NCBI GenBank assembly: GCA_003553485.1
Contig: PWEJ01000112.1
Coordinates: forward strand, 1 to 64,000
Origin: Halanaerobiaceae bacterium
Lineage (GTDB): Bacteria; Bacillota; Halanaerobiia; Halanaerobiales; Halarsenatibacteraceae
Length of the DNA stretch: 64,000 bases
Direction: 5' to 3'
Made by a program: the position numbers and the translations under genes. How positions within the stretch are numbered: the first letter of the stretch is position 1; the number at the start of each line of letters is the position of its first letter. The notes beneath the pieces are model-generated. The model ran no database searches and was not told where the DNA came from. It worked only from the letters and a program-made list of their open reading frames with translations. Positions 1 to 7,729 of this stretch are shown here, piece after piece.

Positions 1-1023
1 GTCAGTTCTTTTCTTCCTTAAGTCTTCCGCCACAGCTAAATAAATAAACTCCTGCAAAGAAAATTTTTCTCTTTTAATCCTGTCAACCATATCCACCAGT
101 TCAACTGCTTCAACTCTTTGCCAGTTGCGCAGAGTATTTAAATTATCTACTGCCAATCTGACTGCTCTTATCCAGGCCCCGGGTATAGTTATATTTTCAT
201 CCCATTTTGCTATATAAGCCATATTTTCCTGAGCCATCTCCCAGGTCAGGGCGGCAAAGAGTAAATCCAGGCGAGAACTTAGTCTTTGTAAATTAGCAAC
301 CCTTTGTCCTGACTTTGAGTAATACTCAGCCAGGCCAGGAAAATGGTAATTAATAACTCCACGGGACTCAAGTATGGCAAAGAATTTTTCTGGTCTCGGG
401 GCTAACAAAACATAGTGTAATTCCTGATAAACTCTTTCCTTTGCGATATTTAGCAAATTCTCGCCCTCAACTGCGCTAAAATAACTACAGGTCAGTTTAG
501 TTAAGTTAAAATCAGGTTTTTCGGCCACTATCCTGGCTCCTCTATATAGACGGCAGGGATCTTCTTTTAAGGCGCCTGGCATAACCTGTATTTTGTTAGT
601 CTGTAAATCCATTAATCCCCCCTGAGGATCACGCAATTGCTTATCGGCAAGATTCAAGGCCAGAGCATTAATTGTAAAGTCCCGCCTGCTCAGTTCTGTT
701 AATAATAAATTCTGCTGTGAGATAAGGGTGATCTCCACCCCTTTGTAGAGAAAAACAGCAAAACATTTTCCCCCTTTTTTTACCTCGGGTAATTTTTCTT
801 TAAGTTCACGGGCAGTAATCCCGGCAAAAAGCAAATCATAATCTTTAGGTCTGTTATTTAGTAATATATCCCTGATGGTTCCCCCTACCAGCCAACAATT
901 GGCCCTTCTCTCCTCGATAAAGCCCAACAATTTTTCAGGCAGCTCCCGTTTCATATTTTTAAGAAAGGCAGTCAACTGGGCTAAATCTATAAAATCAGTT
1001 ACTGGATAAAGTTTATAGGCCAT
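1..1023 (-). CDS. CCA tRNA nucleotidyltransferase / poly(A) polymerase family protein (3' end cut off by window)
   Basis: The reading frame starts at an ATG at 1023 and runs open for 341 codons off the left edge. The N-terminal class II nucleotidyltransferase head is clear: VGGTIRD at residues 46-52, the metal-binding DYD at 61-63 and the RRDFTINAL motif at 113-121. The family adds or repairs CCA at tRNA 3' ends, or in some bacteria adds poly(A) or only part of CCA; the visible half cannot separate these. The 13 tRNAs in this window all encode CCA, so a repair role is likely. It reads away from the AbrB gene and is separated from it by a terminator. Confidence 0.85.
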   Translation of the reverse strand, partial: MAYKLYPVTDFIDLAQLTAFLKNMKRELPEKLLGFIEERRANCWLVGGTIRDILLNNRPKDYDLLFAGITARELKEKLPEVKKGGKCFAVFLYKGVEITLISQQNLLLTELSRRDFTINALALNLADKQLRDPQGGLMDLQTNKIQVMPGALKEDPCRLYRGARIVAEKPDFNLTKLTCSYFSAVEGENLLNIAKERVYQELHYVLLAPRPEKFFAILESRGVINYHFPGLAEYYSKSGQRVANLQRLSSRLDLLFAALTWEMAQENMAYIAKWDENITIPGAWIRAVRLAVDNLNTLRNWQRVEAVELVDMVDRIKREKFSLQEFIYLAVAEDLRKKRTD

Positions 1024-1062
1024 TTTTCACTCCCCCTGAAATAATGGCACAAAAAATATAAC

Positions 1063-1088
1063 AAAAAAAAGAGGGGTTTTCGCCCCCT
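1063..1088 (-). terminator. Intrinsic terminator after the AbrB gene
   Basis: On the minus strand AGGGG (1088-1084) and CCCCT (1076-1072) form a GC stem, followed by a run of eight T (1070-1063). It lies 45 bases after the AbrB stop and separates that gene from the nucleotidyltransferase. Confidence 0.75.
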
Positions 1089-1132
1089 AAATTTGAACTA
1101 TTATTTTGTAAAATTTCTCGCTGCTCTACTTT

Positions 1133-1378
1133 CTACTTAAGATTTTCTATTTCACTGATACAGGACTCACAGATATATTTATCTTTAAAGAGGATTTTAT
1201 TTTCCACGCTTTCACAAAAATAGCAAGAGGGGTGATATTTACTGAGAATAATTTTATCACCTTCAACATAAAACTCCAGAGGGTCTTTTACATCAATATC
1301 CATAGTATCTCTCAACTCTTTAGGCAAGACTACCCTTCCCAGGTCATCAACCTTTCTAACAATACCAGTGGTTTTCAC
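1133..1378 (-). CDS. AbrB/SpoVT-type transition regulator with zinc-ribbon tail
   Basis: An 81-residue protein. Residues 1-50 are a classic AbrB swapped-hairpin DNA-binding domain (GIVRKVDDLGRVVLPKELR). Residues about 52-77 carry two CxxC pairs (CYFC and CESC), a likely small zinc ribbon, as seen in several clostridial AbrB homologues. The start is a GTG preceded by a GGGGGTG ribosome site. The gene has its own promoter with a perfect inverted repeat over the -10, suggesting autoregulation. These regulators usually control growth-phase genes; the targets here are unknown. Confidence 0.9.
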   Translation of the reverse strand: MKTTGIVRKVDDLGRVVLPKELRDTMDIDVKDPLEFYVEGDKIILSKYHPSCYFCESVENKILFKDKYICESCISEIENLK

Positions 1379-1418
1379 TTTAACACCCCCTAATTTAGAC
1401 TAAATCCTATTAAGCTAA

Positions 1419-1440
1419 GTTAATTTAACCATAAATTAAC
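1419..1440. promoter_or_regulatory. Palindromic operator candidate over the abrB promoter
   Basis: GTTAATTTA and TAAATTAAC form a perfect 9-bp inverted repeat with a 4-base spacer. It covers the -10 hexamer and part of the spacer of the promoter at 1423-1451. The position suggests repression, perhaps by the AbrB product itself; that is inference. Confidence 0.55.
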
Positions 1441-1451
1441 TCTATTGTCAA
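1423..1451 (-). promoter_or_regulatory. abrB promoter
   Basis: Minus-strand TTGACA (1451-1446), 17-base spacer, TTAAAT (1428-1423). The -35 is consensus and the -10 is weaker. It lies about 45 bases upstream of the GTG start. Confidence 0.6.
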
Positions 1452-1522
1452 TAGCTTTTTAAAGAAAATAATTTAGTAATATAAGCTGGTGCAAAAATCA
1501 GGGGAGAAAATAGTGATTATTT

Positions 1523-2668
1523 TTAAAATAATAGTTCATCCACTGTGACAAATTCATAACCTTTATCCTTTAACTCCTCAATAAGAGCAGGTAATAACTC
1601 TACTGTATTCGTTCTATCTCCTCCAGCGTCGTGGAGAAGAACAATGCCGCCCGGGTGAATTGTCTGTTTTATTCTGGTGAGCATCTGGTTTTTTTCATTA
1701 AACTCTTCATTCCAATCTAAAGAGTCAACGGACCAGTTTATAAAGCGATATCCCTCATTAATTAGTGTTTCCAACTGGTCATTAATTATTCTTCCATAGG
1801 GAGGACGAATCAATTCCGGTTCATAGCCGATCTCATTTTTAATCACCTGATTGGTCCTTTCTATTTCTCTTTCTACTTCCGCCATTTCCAGTCTAGAAAA
1901 ATCCTGGTGGCTATAAGAATGATTGCCAATCAAATGACCTTCCTGTGCTATTCTGGTCACAGCTCCTGGAAAATTTACTACCTGATATCCAACTACAAAA
2001 AAAGTGGCTTCAATATCATAGGCTGCCAGTATATCTAATATCTGCTCTGTATAGGGGCCTGGACCATCATCAAAGGTTAAGGCTATCTTATTGGTCTCGG
2101 AAAAGCTCCTGACGAAAAAATGGTCAGGATATTTTTCCACCTGTTCTCTTATCCTTTCCACAAATTCTGGTTCTGCCTTTACTCCCATCGATTCTTCAGA
2201 AAGAGACTCTTCTAGTTTTTCCTCATCAATATCCTTAGACTGCTCCTCTTCCTCTGAAATGTTTTCCTCCACTTCTCTCTCTGCCTCTCTCTCTGGTCTT
2301 GCTAGCTGATAATCATTAAATAGCAGTTCTTCTGAAGAAATAGTATAATTTAGATCTTCTGAAGGCAGTTGATTCTCAGGATTATCTGACGATTTTTCCT
2401 CTGTATTAATCGCTGTATCCCCGTTTGGAGTCGTCTCACGGTCCTGGGTATCTGGAGAATCAAAAAAGGTCTCAAGAGCCATGATAAACTCACTATTTTC
2501 TATGAGATTAATAGCTCGTTGAGTGGCAGCAGCCCCCTCTTCTAAAAGGTTTTCTTGAAAACTCTCATCATTATGCCAGCGATACATCTGAAGAGAATAC
2601 GTAGTAGCTGCAGTAATTATTACTGTAAGAGCTAATATTAAAATTATAAAAATTGGTTTTTTGTTCAT
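1523..2668 (-). CDS. Polysaccharide deacetylase (NodB domain), membrane-anchored
   Basis: A 381-residue protein with an N-terminal membrane anchor (about 5-27), a long acidic, E/S-rich linker (about 70-170) and a C-terminal NodB deacetylase domain. All family motifs are present: TFDDGP near residue 196, NHSYSH (zinc histidines), RPPYG, WSVDSLDW and LLHDAG. It likely de-N-acetylates peptidoglycan or another N-acetylglucosamine polymer outside the cytoplasmic membrane. The acidic linker fits a saline habitat. It sits 62 bases downstream of the nitroreductase gene, with no terminator evident between them. Confidence 0.9.
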   Translation of the reverse strand: MNKKPIFIILILALTVIITAATTYSLQMYRWHNDESFQENLLEEGAAATQRAINLIENSEFIMALETFFDSPDTQDRETTPNGDTAINTEEKSSDNPENQLPSEDLNYTISSEELLFNDYQLARPEREAEREVEENISEEEEQSKDIDEEKLEESLSEESMGVKAEPEFVERIREQVEKYPDHFFVRSFSETNKIALTFDDGPGPYTEQILDILAAYDIEATFFVVGYQVVNFPGAVTRIAQEGHLIGNHSYSHQDFSRLEMAEVEREIERTNQVIKNEIGYEPELIRPPYGRIINDQLETLINEGYRFINWSVDSLDWNEEFNEKNQMLTRIKQTIHPGGIVLLHDAGGDRTNTVELLPALIEELKDKGYEFVTVDELLF

Positions 2669-2730
2669 AATTCTCTTCCTTCCAGTCCAACTAATATGGA
2701 TGTAAGTAAATTAAGCTATCTCTATAATGA

Positions 2731-3360
2731 TTAATATTCTTCCACTATCTCATCATATTTAAATCTGGTCTCGCGCGGCTTTAATTCTTTAGCATCATCA
2801 TGGTAACCAGCAGAAATCATCATGGTTATAACAAAATTGTCCCCTAAACCAAAGAGCTCCTTCGTCGCCTCAGCATCAAAACCACTCATGGGATGGGTAT
2901 TGACTCCATAACTTTCAGCTGTAAGCATTATGCTCATGGCTAATAAAGAACTATTTCTCACGGCAAAAGTTGTCGCTTTAATAGGATCTTTCTTATCTTT
3001 TTCATTAGATTTGATAACTTTTATAGCCTTTTCCTCAGTTATCTTGCCTAACCTGATTTTTTCATCCCAGATGGGATTATCTCGGTTGTAGCCTTTTTTA
3101 TTCCCAAGAATAATTAAGAGTACCGGAGCATCTAGAACCTTCTGTTGTTGACAGGCTTTTTCATATACTTCCTTTCTTTTAGCCTGACTCTTTACAGCAA
3201 TGATTTTCCAGGGCTGTAAGTTATATGCTGATGGCGCTAAAACTGCTTGATTTATAATTTTCTCTAATAACTCATCAGCCAGGGGTTTGTCAGGATCAAA
3301 GTGATAAACCGATCTTCGCTTCTGGGCAGTCTCAAGAAAGTCAACACACTCTCTAGTCAT
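2731..3360 (-). CDS. Nitroreductase family protein
   Basis: A 209-residue flavin-dependent nitroreductase-fold protein. The N-terminal RRSVYHFDPDKP segment is the typical FMN phosphate-binding start, APSAYNLQPWKI the flavin/substrate motif, and the C-terminal DNFVITMMISAGY segment is also family-typical. These enzymes reduce nitro-aromatics, quinones or flavins with NAD(P)H; the physiological substrate cannot be read from sequence. The start is an ATG with an upstream GGAGG. It may be cotranscribed with the downstream deacetylase. Confidence 0.85.
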   Translation of the reverse strand: MTRECVDFLETAQKRRSVYHFDPDKPLADELLEKIINQAVLAPSAYNLQPWKIIAVKSQAKRKEVYEKACQQQKVLDAPVLLIILGNKKGYNRDNPIWDEKIRLGKITEEKAIKVIKSNEKDKKDPIKATTFAVRNSSLLAMSIMLTAESYGVNTHPMSGFDAEATKELFGLGDNFVITMMISAGYHDDAKELKPRETRFKYDEIVEEY

Positions 3361-3540
3361 TATATAACCTCCATTATTAACAACAAAGTTTTTCCATTTT
3401 ATAGGATGCCTCTATTATTAATTCTATTTTTTTTCAATTAATCCTGTAAAATTATCTAAATAATTATGATTAATATCCAATCAATTTTGAAAAGCCCCGA
3501 TTTTCTTTAAACTTTATGACTTCCACCAACAAAACCTAAG

Positions 3541-3578
3541 CCCCAAAACTAACTTTTTCAGAATAGCTAGTTTTGGGG
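3541..3578. repeat. 11-bp perfect inverted repeat downstream of the MBL hydrolase
   Basis: CCCCAAAACTA and TAGTTTTGGGG form a hairpin with a 16-base loop. It lies between the hydrolase stop (3621) and the nitroreductase start (3360). A T-run is lacking on either strand, so a terminator role is only tentative. Confidence 0.45.
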
Positions 3579-3620
3579 ATTCATAATAAATCAAGGCAAT
3601 TTATTAATTTATCTTATCAT

Positions 3621-4319
3621 TTATAAGGAACAGGATTCTCCAGGCTCTAACACCACCACTTCAGTAGAGGGCTGCTGCCTGGAGACTAAATCAACAAATT
3701 GGTCTGCTTCAGCAACCAGGATGGGAAAAGTTCCATAATGCATGGGTACCACAATATCTGGCTTTAATAATTCAACAGCCTTAGCTGCTTGCAGCGGATC
3801 CATAGTAAATACACTGCCAATGGGTAGTAGAGCAAGATCAATATCATAGAGCTCATTAAACAATTCCATGGATGAAAATATTCCCGTATCTCCTGCATGG
3901 TATACGGTTTTATCATCATTTAAAGTTATGATATAACCTGCTGGAGCACCATCTTCACCAGAATGAAGAGCCTGCACCATTGTAATCTCTTGTCCCTTAA
4001 GTGAAACGGTGCCACCAATATTCATGCCCAGACCACCATTGAGAAAGTTATCTTCTGTGAGATTTGATGAGTTATTATCCTGGATTTTAGCTAATACTTC
4101 TGGCTGCCCAACAATGACTCCGTCATCAGCAACTTTTTCTTCTACACTTTCCAGATGATCAAAGTGATCATGAGTTATTAAAATAATATCAGCCTCGGCA
4201 GGCTCTTCTTCTGGAGCCGAAGGATTATCTTCCAGATAGGGATCAATCAGGAGCCTAGCACCTTCGCTACTGACAATTTCAAAGGATGCATGTCCCAACC
4301 ATTTAATCTGATGTGCCAC
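3621..4319 (-). CDS. UPF0173 metal-dependent hydrolase (MBL fold)
   Basis: A 232-residue member of the YtkL/UPF0173 branch of the metallo-beta-lactamase fold. The HxHxDH zinc motif is at H50-D-H52-F-D54-H55. Later metal ligands are in HSGE, YHAGDTG and MHYGTF. The N-terminal KWLGHASFE is diagnostic of the family. The substrate is unknown. It lies just downstream of the grd genes but behind a strong terminator, so it is probably a separate unit. Confidence 0.9.
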   Translation of the reverse strand: MAHQIKWLGHASFEIVSSEGARLLIDPYLEDNPSAPEEEPAEADIILITHDHFDHLESVEEKVADDGVIVGQPEVLAKIQDNNSSNLTEDNFLNGGLGMNIGGTVSLKGQEITMVQALHSGEDGAPAGYIITLNDDKTVYHAGDTGIFSSMELFNELYDIDLALLPIGSVFTMDPLQAAKAVELLKPDIVVPMHYGTFPILVAEADQFVDLVSRQQPSTEVVVLEPGESCSL

Positions 4320-4412
4320 AAAAACCCCTCCTTTAATATTTGGCCCTGGGGCCAGGTTTTGTCTCTCATAAATTTAGTTCTTGATTTAAATAAATTTTCC
4401 TTCCTCTAATGC

Positions 4413-4444
4413 CAAAAGCCCCGGAGGAGTAACCGGGGCTTTTG
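4413..4444 (-). terminator. Strong intrinsic terminator of the grd operon
   Basis: A 12-bp perfect stem, CAAAAGCCCCGG / CCGGGGCTTTTG, with an 8-base loop and A/T tracts on both sides. It is 50 bases after the selenoprotein stop codon and ends the grdX-E-B transcript. Confidence 0.85.
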
Positions 4445-4493
4445 TAAGCTTAAAATATCTAGAGCATAAAAATACAGGTATATTTATGGAAAA

Positions 4494-5801
4494 TTAAAAT
4501 TCTGTGACGGTTTCAACATCAGACTCCAGGGCTGTCAAACAACGCTTGACAAGCTCTTTCCTTAGATCTCTTTCTTCACTGCCCTCTAATTCAGGATCTC
4601 CTGCAGGGTAGGGAATAGCAATAGCAGGTACTATTCTATTGGCACCAACTGAGCGAGCAATGGTTGTAATAGAGCATAATTGGACAACAGGGATTCCGAT
4701 TCTATCTATTTCTTTGGCCATCGTTGCACCGCAACGAGTACAGGTGCCTCAGGTTGAGGTCAAGATTACAGCCTGCACTCCAGAATCCTTTAACTCCTGG
4801 GCTATATCCTCGCCCATTTTTTTAGCATTTGCCACTGAGGTGCCAGTTCCGGTAGTTACATAGTAATAATCATGTAACTTACCAACCTCACCTCTTTCCT
4901 CCAATTCTCTCATCACATCCAAAGGAACAACTCTATTGCCATCTTCATTAGCATAAACAGAATCATAGCCACCATGAATGGAGCGATAATCTAACTGACG
5001 CATATCATTGTGGCCTTTAAGAGAATAGCGGCCATATTTGGTAGCGCTGGCTGATTCAATACTGTCGGGGTTTTTAGCTGGAACAATTCCGCCAGAACTA
5101 ACTAAAGCCACTGTTGATTTATTAATTTCTCGCACTGCCGGAGCCGGTTCTACTTCATCAAAGACAGGCATGGGTAATTCGGTCTCAATATCTTCGCCAG
5201 CCAGTCTTTTCAACAGCATTTCAACAGCTCTTAAAGAACCTCTTTTATCGGCAAAGAGAGTTTTTCTCTGTCCCCGGGGGAAATAACCCTCTTCCTCTGG
5301 AGGCCCCAATTCTTCGTTCTTTAAAATTTTAGTGATAAGACCGGCCATTTGAGGTAAAGCTTTTCTCATTCCAGCTGCCGAATCTGGAGTAGGCACGATA
5401 TAGGCATATCTTTTAGCCGGGTCAAGACCAGGATTTTCTTCATACATACCGCTGACAGCTGGTATATTTAATTCTTCTCCTGCTACTTCACAGGCCTTAG
5501 CGCAGGCCATGCCATACCTGCCGGCATTAAAGGCCGGACCAGCTACAACTAAATCAGGTTCTGCTGAGTTAATCAAATCGGCTACCTGACTATAAGCTTT
5601 ATCCTTCTCATTGATATAATTATCTCCACATATTACTGTGGCTACTACATTAGCCACATCTCCTAGTTCGGTATCTAAAGCCCCGGCTGGACCTACAGCT
5701 TTCATCTCTATGTGGGGAGGAGTATCGGCTTTATCTTCTCCTCCTATCTGACCAAAAAATTGATTTAGATAACAGACTACACGGGGTTTTTTTTCTGACA
5801 T
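4494..5801 (-). CDS. Glycine/betaine/sarcosine reductase component B selenoprotein (GrdB/GrdH/GrdF type), UGA-decoded
   Basis: A 435-residue protein if the in-frame UGA at 4751-4749 is read as selenocysteine (residue 351). The frame before it (RVVCYLNQFFGQIGGEDKAD..., VAGPAFNAGRYG) and after it (GTCTRCGATMAKEI...) together give the normal GrdB length and motif, including the U-G-T-C-T-R-C active-site region. Component B binds the amine substrate and passes it as a Schiff base to selenoprotein A, yielding acetyl phosphate through component C. It follows the alpha/beta precursor gene by 25 bases. Which substrate (glycine, sarcosine or betaine) is used cannot be decided here; betaine would suit a halophile. 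Components A and C are not in the window. Confidence 0.9.
4721..4737 (-). promoter_or_regulatory. Candidate bacterial SECIS hairpin
   Basis: Starting 12 bases after the UGA, the mRNA can fold a 7-bp stem (UCGUUGC / GCAACGA) closed by a GGU triloop. The distance and a small G/U-containing apical loop are those expected for SelB-binding elements inside coding sequence. Folding and function are inferred. Confidence 0.6.
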
Positions 5802-5826
5802 TTACAGTCACCTCCCAGAATTCATA

Positions 5827-7113
5827 TTAATACTGACGAGCAGTTAAATTATGATATCCAATCTCTGAAGTTGAACCAATAATTGCATTCAATTCACAAA
5901 CAATAGAACCATCATCACAGAAACTATCTCCAGAACCACCAGCCAAATTGGCTAAGCTTCCTATATTGCCAATAACTCTTTCGGCGGGGTCTAATTTTAC
6001 CATATGACTCACATTACCTGTGCTGATAACAGCCTTAGCCACCGATGAGGTATCGGCAAGAGACTGGGAAAAACCATCATTGCCGGCACATTCATCAGTT
6101 ATTAAGACAGTTTTAATGCCATCCTCTTCTAATAATTTGCAGTTTTGTAATAAATCAGAATCAGGATTGCCATAACCTTCTTCAGAAATTATTACGCCAT
6201 CAGCACCCATTGTTTTAATCAAACCGGTAGCATGTTCACAGGCCCGAACTTTGCCGGTAAAAGTAGTCAATTCTGGAGTTAAAACCACTCCTAAAAAGTT
6301 TAAGTCCTTACCGTGGCGATCGTATAAATCCAGTATAATCGAATTATTCTGATGCTGATAGGTGGTTATTTTATCACAGGCTGCCACACAATTACCACTG
6401 ACCAGAGCACCATCAAGTATTTCATTGGGATGGATCCAGGTCGGTAGAGTCTCTTTAGCATCTATTCCATAAATATAACTATCGTGTAATAAACCCTGAG
6501 CAATGAGCATCTTCAAATAGGCCACTCGAGGTAAACCTTCAACTTCTTCTCCTCTTTTATTCATAGCCGGTAAATCATAGGTGTTAATATTATCAGGTTC
6601 CATATTTTCGGCAGCTTTACCTAAATACTCTGCAGCCTTCAAGCCTGCTTCCCGAACAGCCTCCTCATGCTGATGGGCCTCTAGATTTCTTCTAGGGGTA
6701 AAGGTAAGCACCAGGTTGCAGGTCTGGGAAAAGGGAGTATATTTGGCTCCTTCGCCCCACATATCGATAAGCCCCTCCTGAATGGCCACAATATCACCAG
6801 TCGTTACCACGGCTGCTCCTTTAAGGGCTAGAGTCCTGCCAGCTCCGACCCGGCCCATTTTATCAGTCACACCTGGGTAACCAGTAATCTCATTATCAAG
6901 TCTTACCCTCGGCTCAATAACGTCTTTCACCGGAATTATTCTGGTTTTATCACCTGGTCTAGCAACTGTCATTTCTACTGCTGCCAGCCTTTTGTCCTCT
7001 AATAATAGCTTTCTAAGTTCTGCTCTGGAAACATGAAGCAGACCATCTTCAATTTTGGTTTGCTCACCTAATTTAATATCTTCAATTTGCACTTCACCAA
7101 TTTCCAATTTCAA
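5827..7113 (-). CDS. Glycine/betaine/sarcosine reductase component B precursor, alpha and beta subunits (GrdE/GrdI/GrdG type)
   Basis: A 428-residue proprotein. It carries SGNCVAACDK with the cysteine at residue 242, the position where this family autocleaves between Asn and Cys to leave a pyruvoyl group on the beta subunit. The pyruvoyl carbonyl forms the Schiff base with the substrate amine. The domain start MKLEIGEVQIEDI and the GRVGAGRTLALKG stretch are family-typical. It starts two bases after grdX ends and is followed closely by the selenoprotein subunit, so the three form one operon. The substrate class is unresolved, as for its partner. Confidence 0.9.
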   Translation of the reverse strand: MKLEIGEVQIEDIKLGEQTKIEDGLLHVSRAELRKLLLEDKRLAAVEMTVARPGDKTRIIPVKDVIEPRVRLDNEITGYPGVTDKMGRVGAGRTLALKGAAVVTTGDIVAIQEGLIDMWGEGAKYTPFSQTCNLVLTFTPRRNLEAHQHEEAVREAGLKAAEYLGKAAENMEPDNINTYDLPAMNKRGEEVEGLPRVAYLKMLIAQGLLHDSYIYGIDAKETLPTWIHPNEILDGALVSGNCVAACDKITTYQHQNNSIILDLYDRHGKDLNFLGVVLTPELTTFTGKVRACEHATGLIKTMGADGVIISEEGYGNPDSDLLQNCKLLEEDGIKTVLITDECAGNDGFSQSLADTSSVAKAVISTGNVSHMVKLDPAERVIGNIGSLANLAGGSGDSFCDDGSIVCELNAIIGSTSEIGYHNLTARQY

Positions 7114-7115
7114 TT

Positions 7116-7556
7116 TTATGCACCTCCCAATTGCTCAAAAATTTTTAATTCTTTTAATGAACTCTCCAGGGCCCAGAGATCCAGTTTTTGATAGGCTTTA
7201 ACTTTATCAGCATTATTAATCTCTGTGGGGGCCTGATACTTTTTCCGCCATCTCTCTTCAGCTTCATCCAAAAGCTTCTGAGTCCTATAGCCAGCATTCT
7301 CTGCTTTTTGATAGGCTAAAATCAAACTTCTAAAGGGGGAACCTATCAAGCCTCCATTGGCTGGAAGGGGATGAGTTAATAATTTCCAGTCTTGCTGAAG
7401 TAAGCTCCTAACCTCAGAAAATAACTCCCAAATATCATTGAATTCCCGGCAAACCTGCCAGTTATCTCCCTGCTTATCATTGGAGCTGTTATTGGAGAGC
7501 AATACAGCCTGTTTCTCAATAACTAGGGGATTATTTGTAATGAGCATATAATTCAC
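7116..7556 (-). CDS. grdX: GrdX family protein
   Basis: A 146-residue protein. The start MLITNNPLV, the central KLLTHPLPANGGLIGSPFRS and its position directly before the component B precursor match GrdX, a small protein commonly found in grd operons. Its function is not established. No membrane segment, signal or metal motif is visible; it is probably cytoplasmic. It is the first gene of the operon, with an AGGAAAAAA ribosome site and a palindrome-covered promoter upstream. Confidence 0.75.
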   Translation of the reverse strand: MNYMLITNNPLVIEKQAVLLSNNSSNDKQGDNWQVCREFNDIWELFSEVRSLLQQDWKLLTHPLPANGGLIGSPFRSLILAYQKAENAGYRTQKLLDEAEERWRKKYQAPTEINNADKVKAYQKLDLWALESSLKELKIFEQLGGA

Positions 7557-7609
7557 TTTTTTTCCTCCCCAGAGTTCTTAATCAAGGGTTGATATCAATT
7601 TCACTATCT

Positions 7610-7640
7610 CTAATCATGATTTTATCATAATCGTGATTAG
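7610..7640. promoter_or_regulatory. Palindromic operator candidate at the grd promoter
   Basis: CTAATCATGATT and AATCGTGATTAG are 12-base arms matching at all but one position, separated by 7 bases. The palindrome overlaps the -10 and most of the spacer of the promoter at 7619-7647. A dimeric regulator binding here would block or control grdX-E-B transcription. The regulator is not identified. Confidence 0.6.
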
Positions 7641-7647
7641 CGCGCAA
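7619..7647 (-). promoter_or_regulatory. grdX-E-B promoter
   Basis: Minus-strand TTGCGC (7647-7642), 17-base spacer, TAAAAT (7624-7619). The -35 is imperfect, as expected for a regulated promoter. The start of grdX is about 60 bases downstream. Confidence 0.5.
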
Positions 7648-7729
7648 GTAATAAAACAATAATTTTTAAAAGTATTTCCACAATTGAGGTAAAAGGTTTA
7701 TCCTCCCGGGCTCTTTAGCAGTTAAATTA

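Noticed and set aside
3541-3578. Intrinsic terminator
   Set aside because: The hairpin is strong, but no T-run follows on the minus strand; kept only as an inverted repeat.
4494-4721. Separate 75-residue gene
   Set aside because: It is the C-terminal part of the component B selenoprotein; the frame is continuous across the UGA and the full length matches the family.
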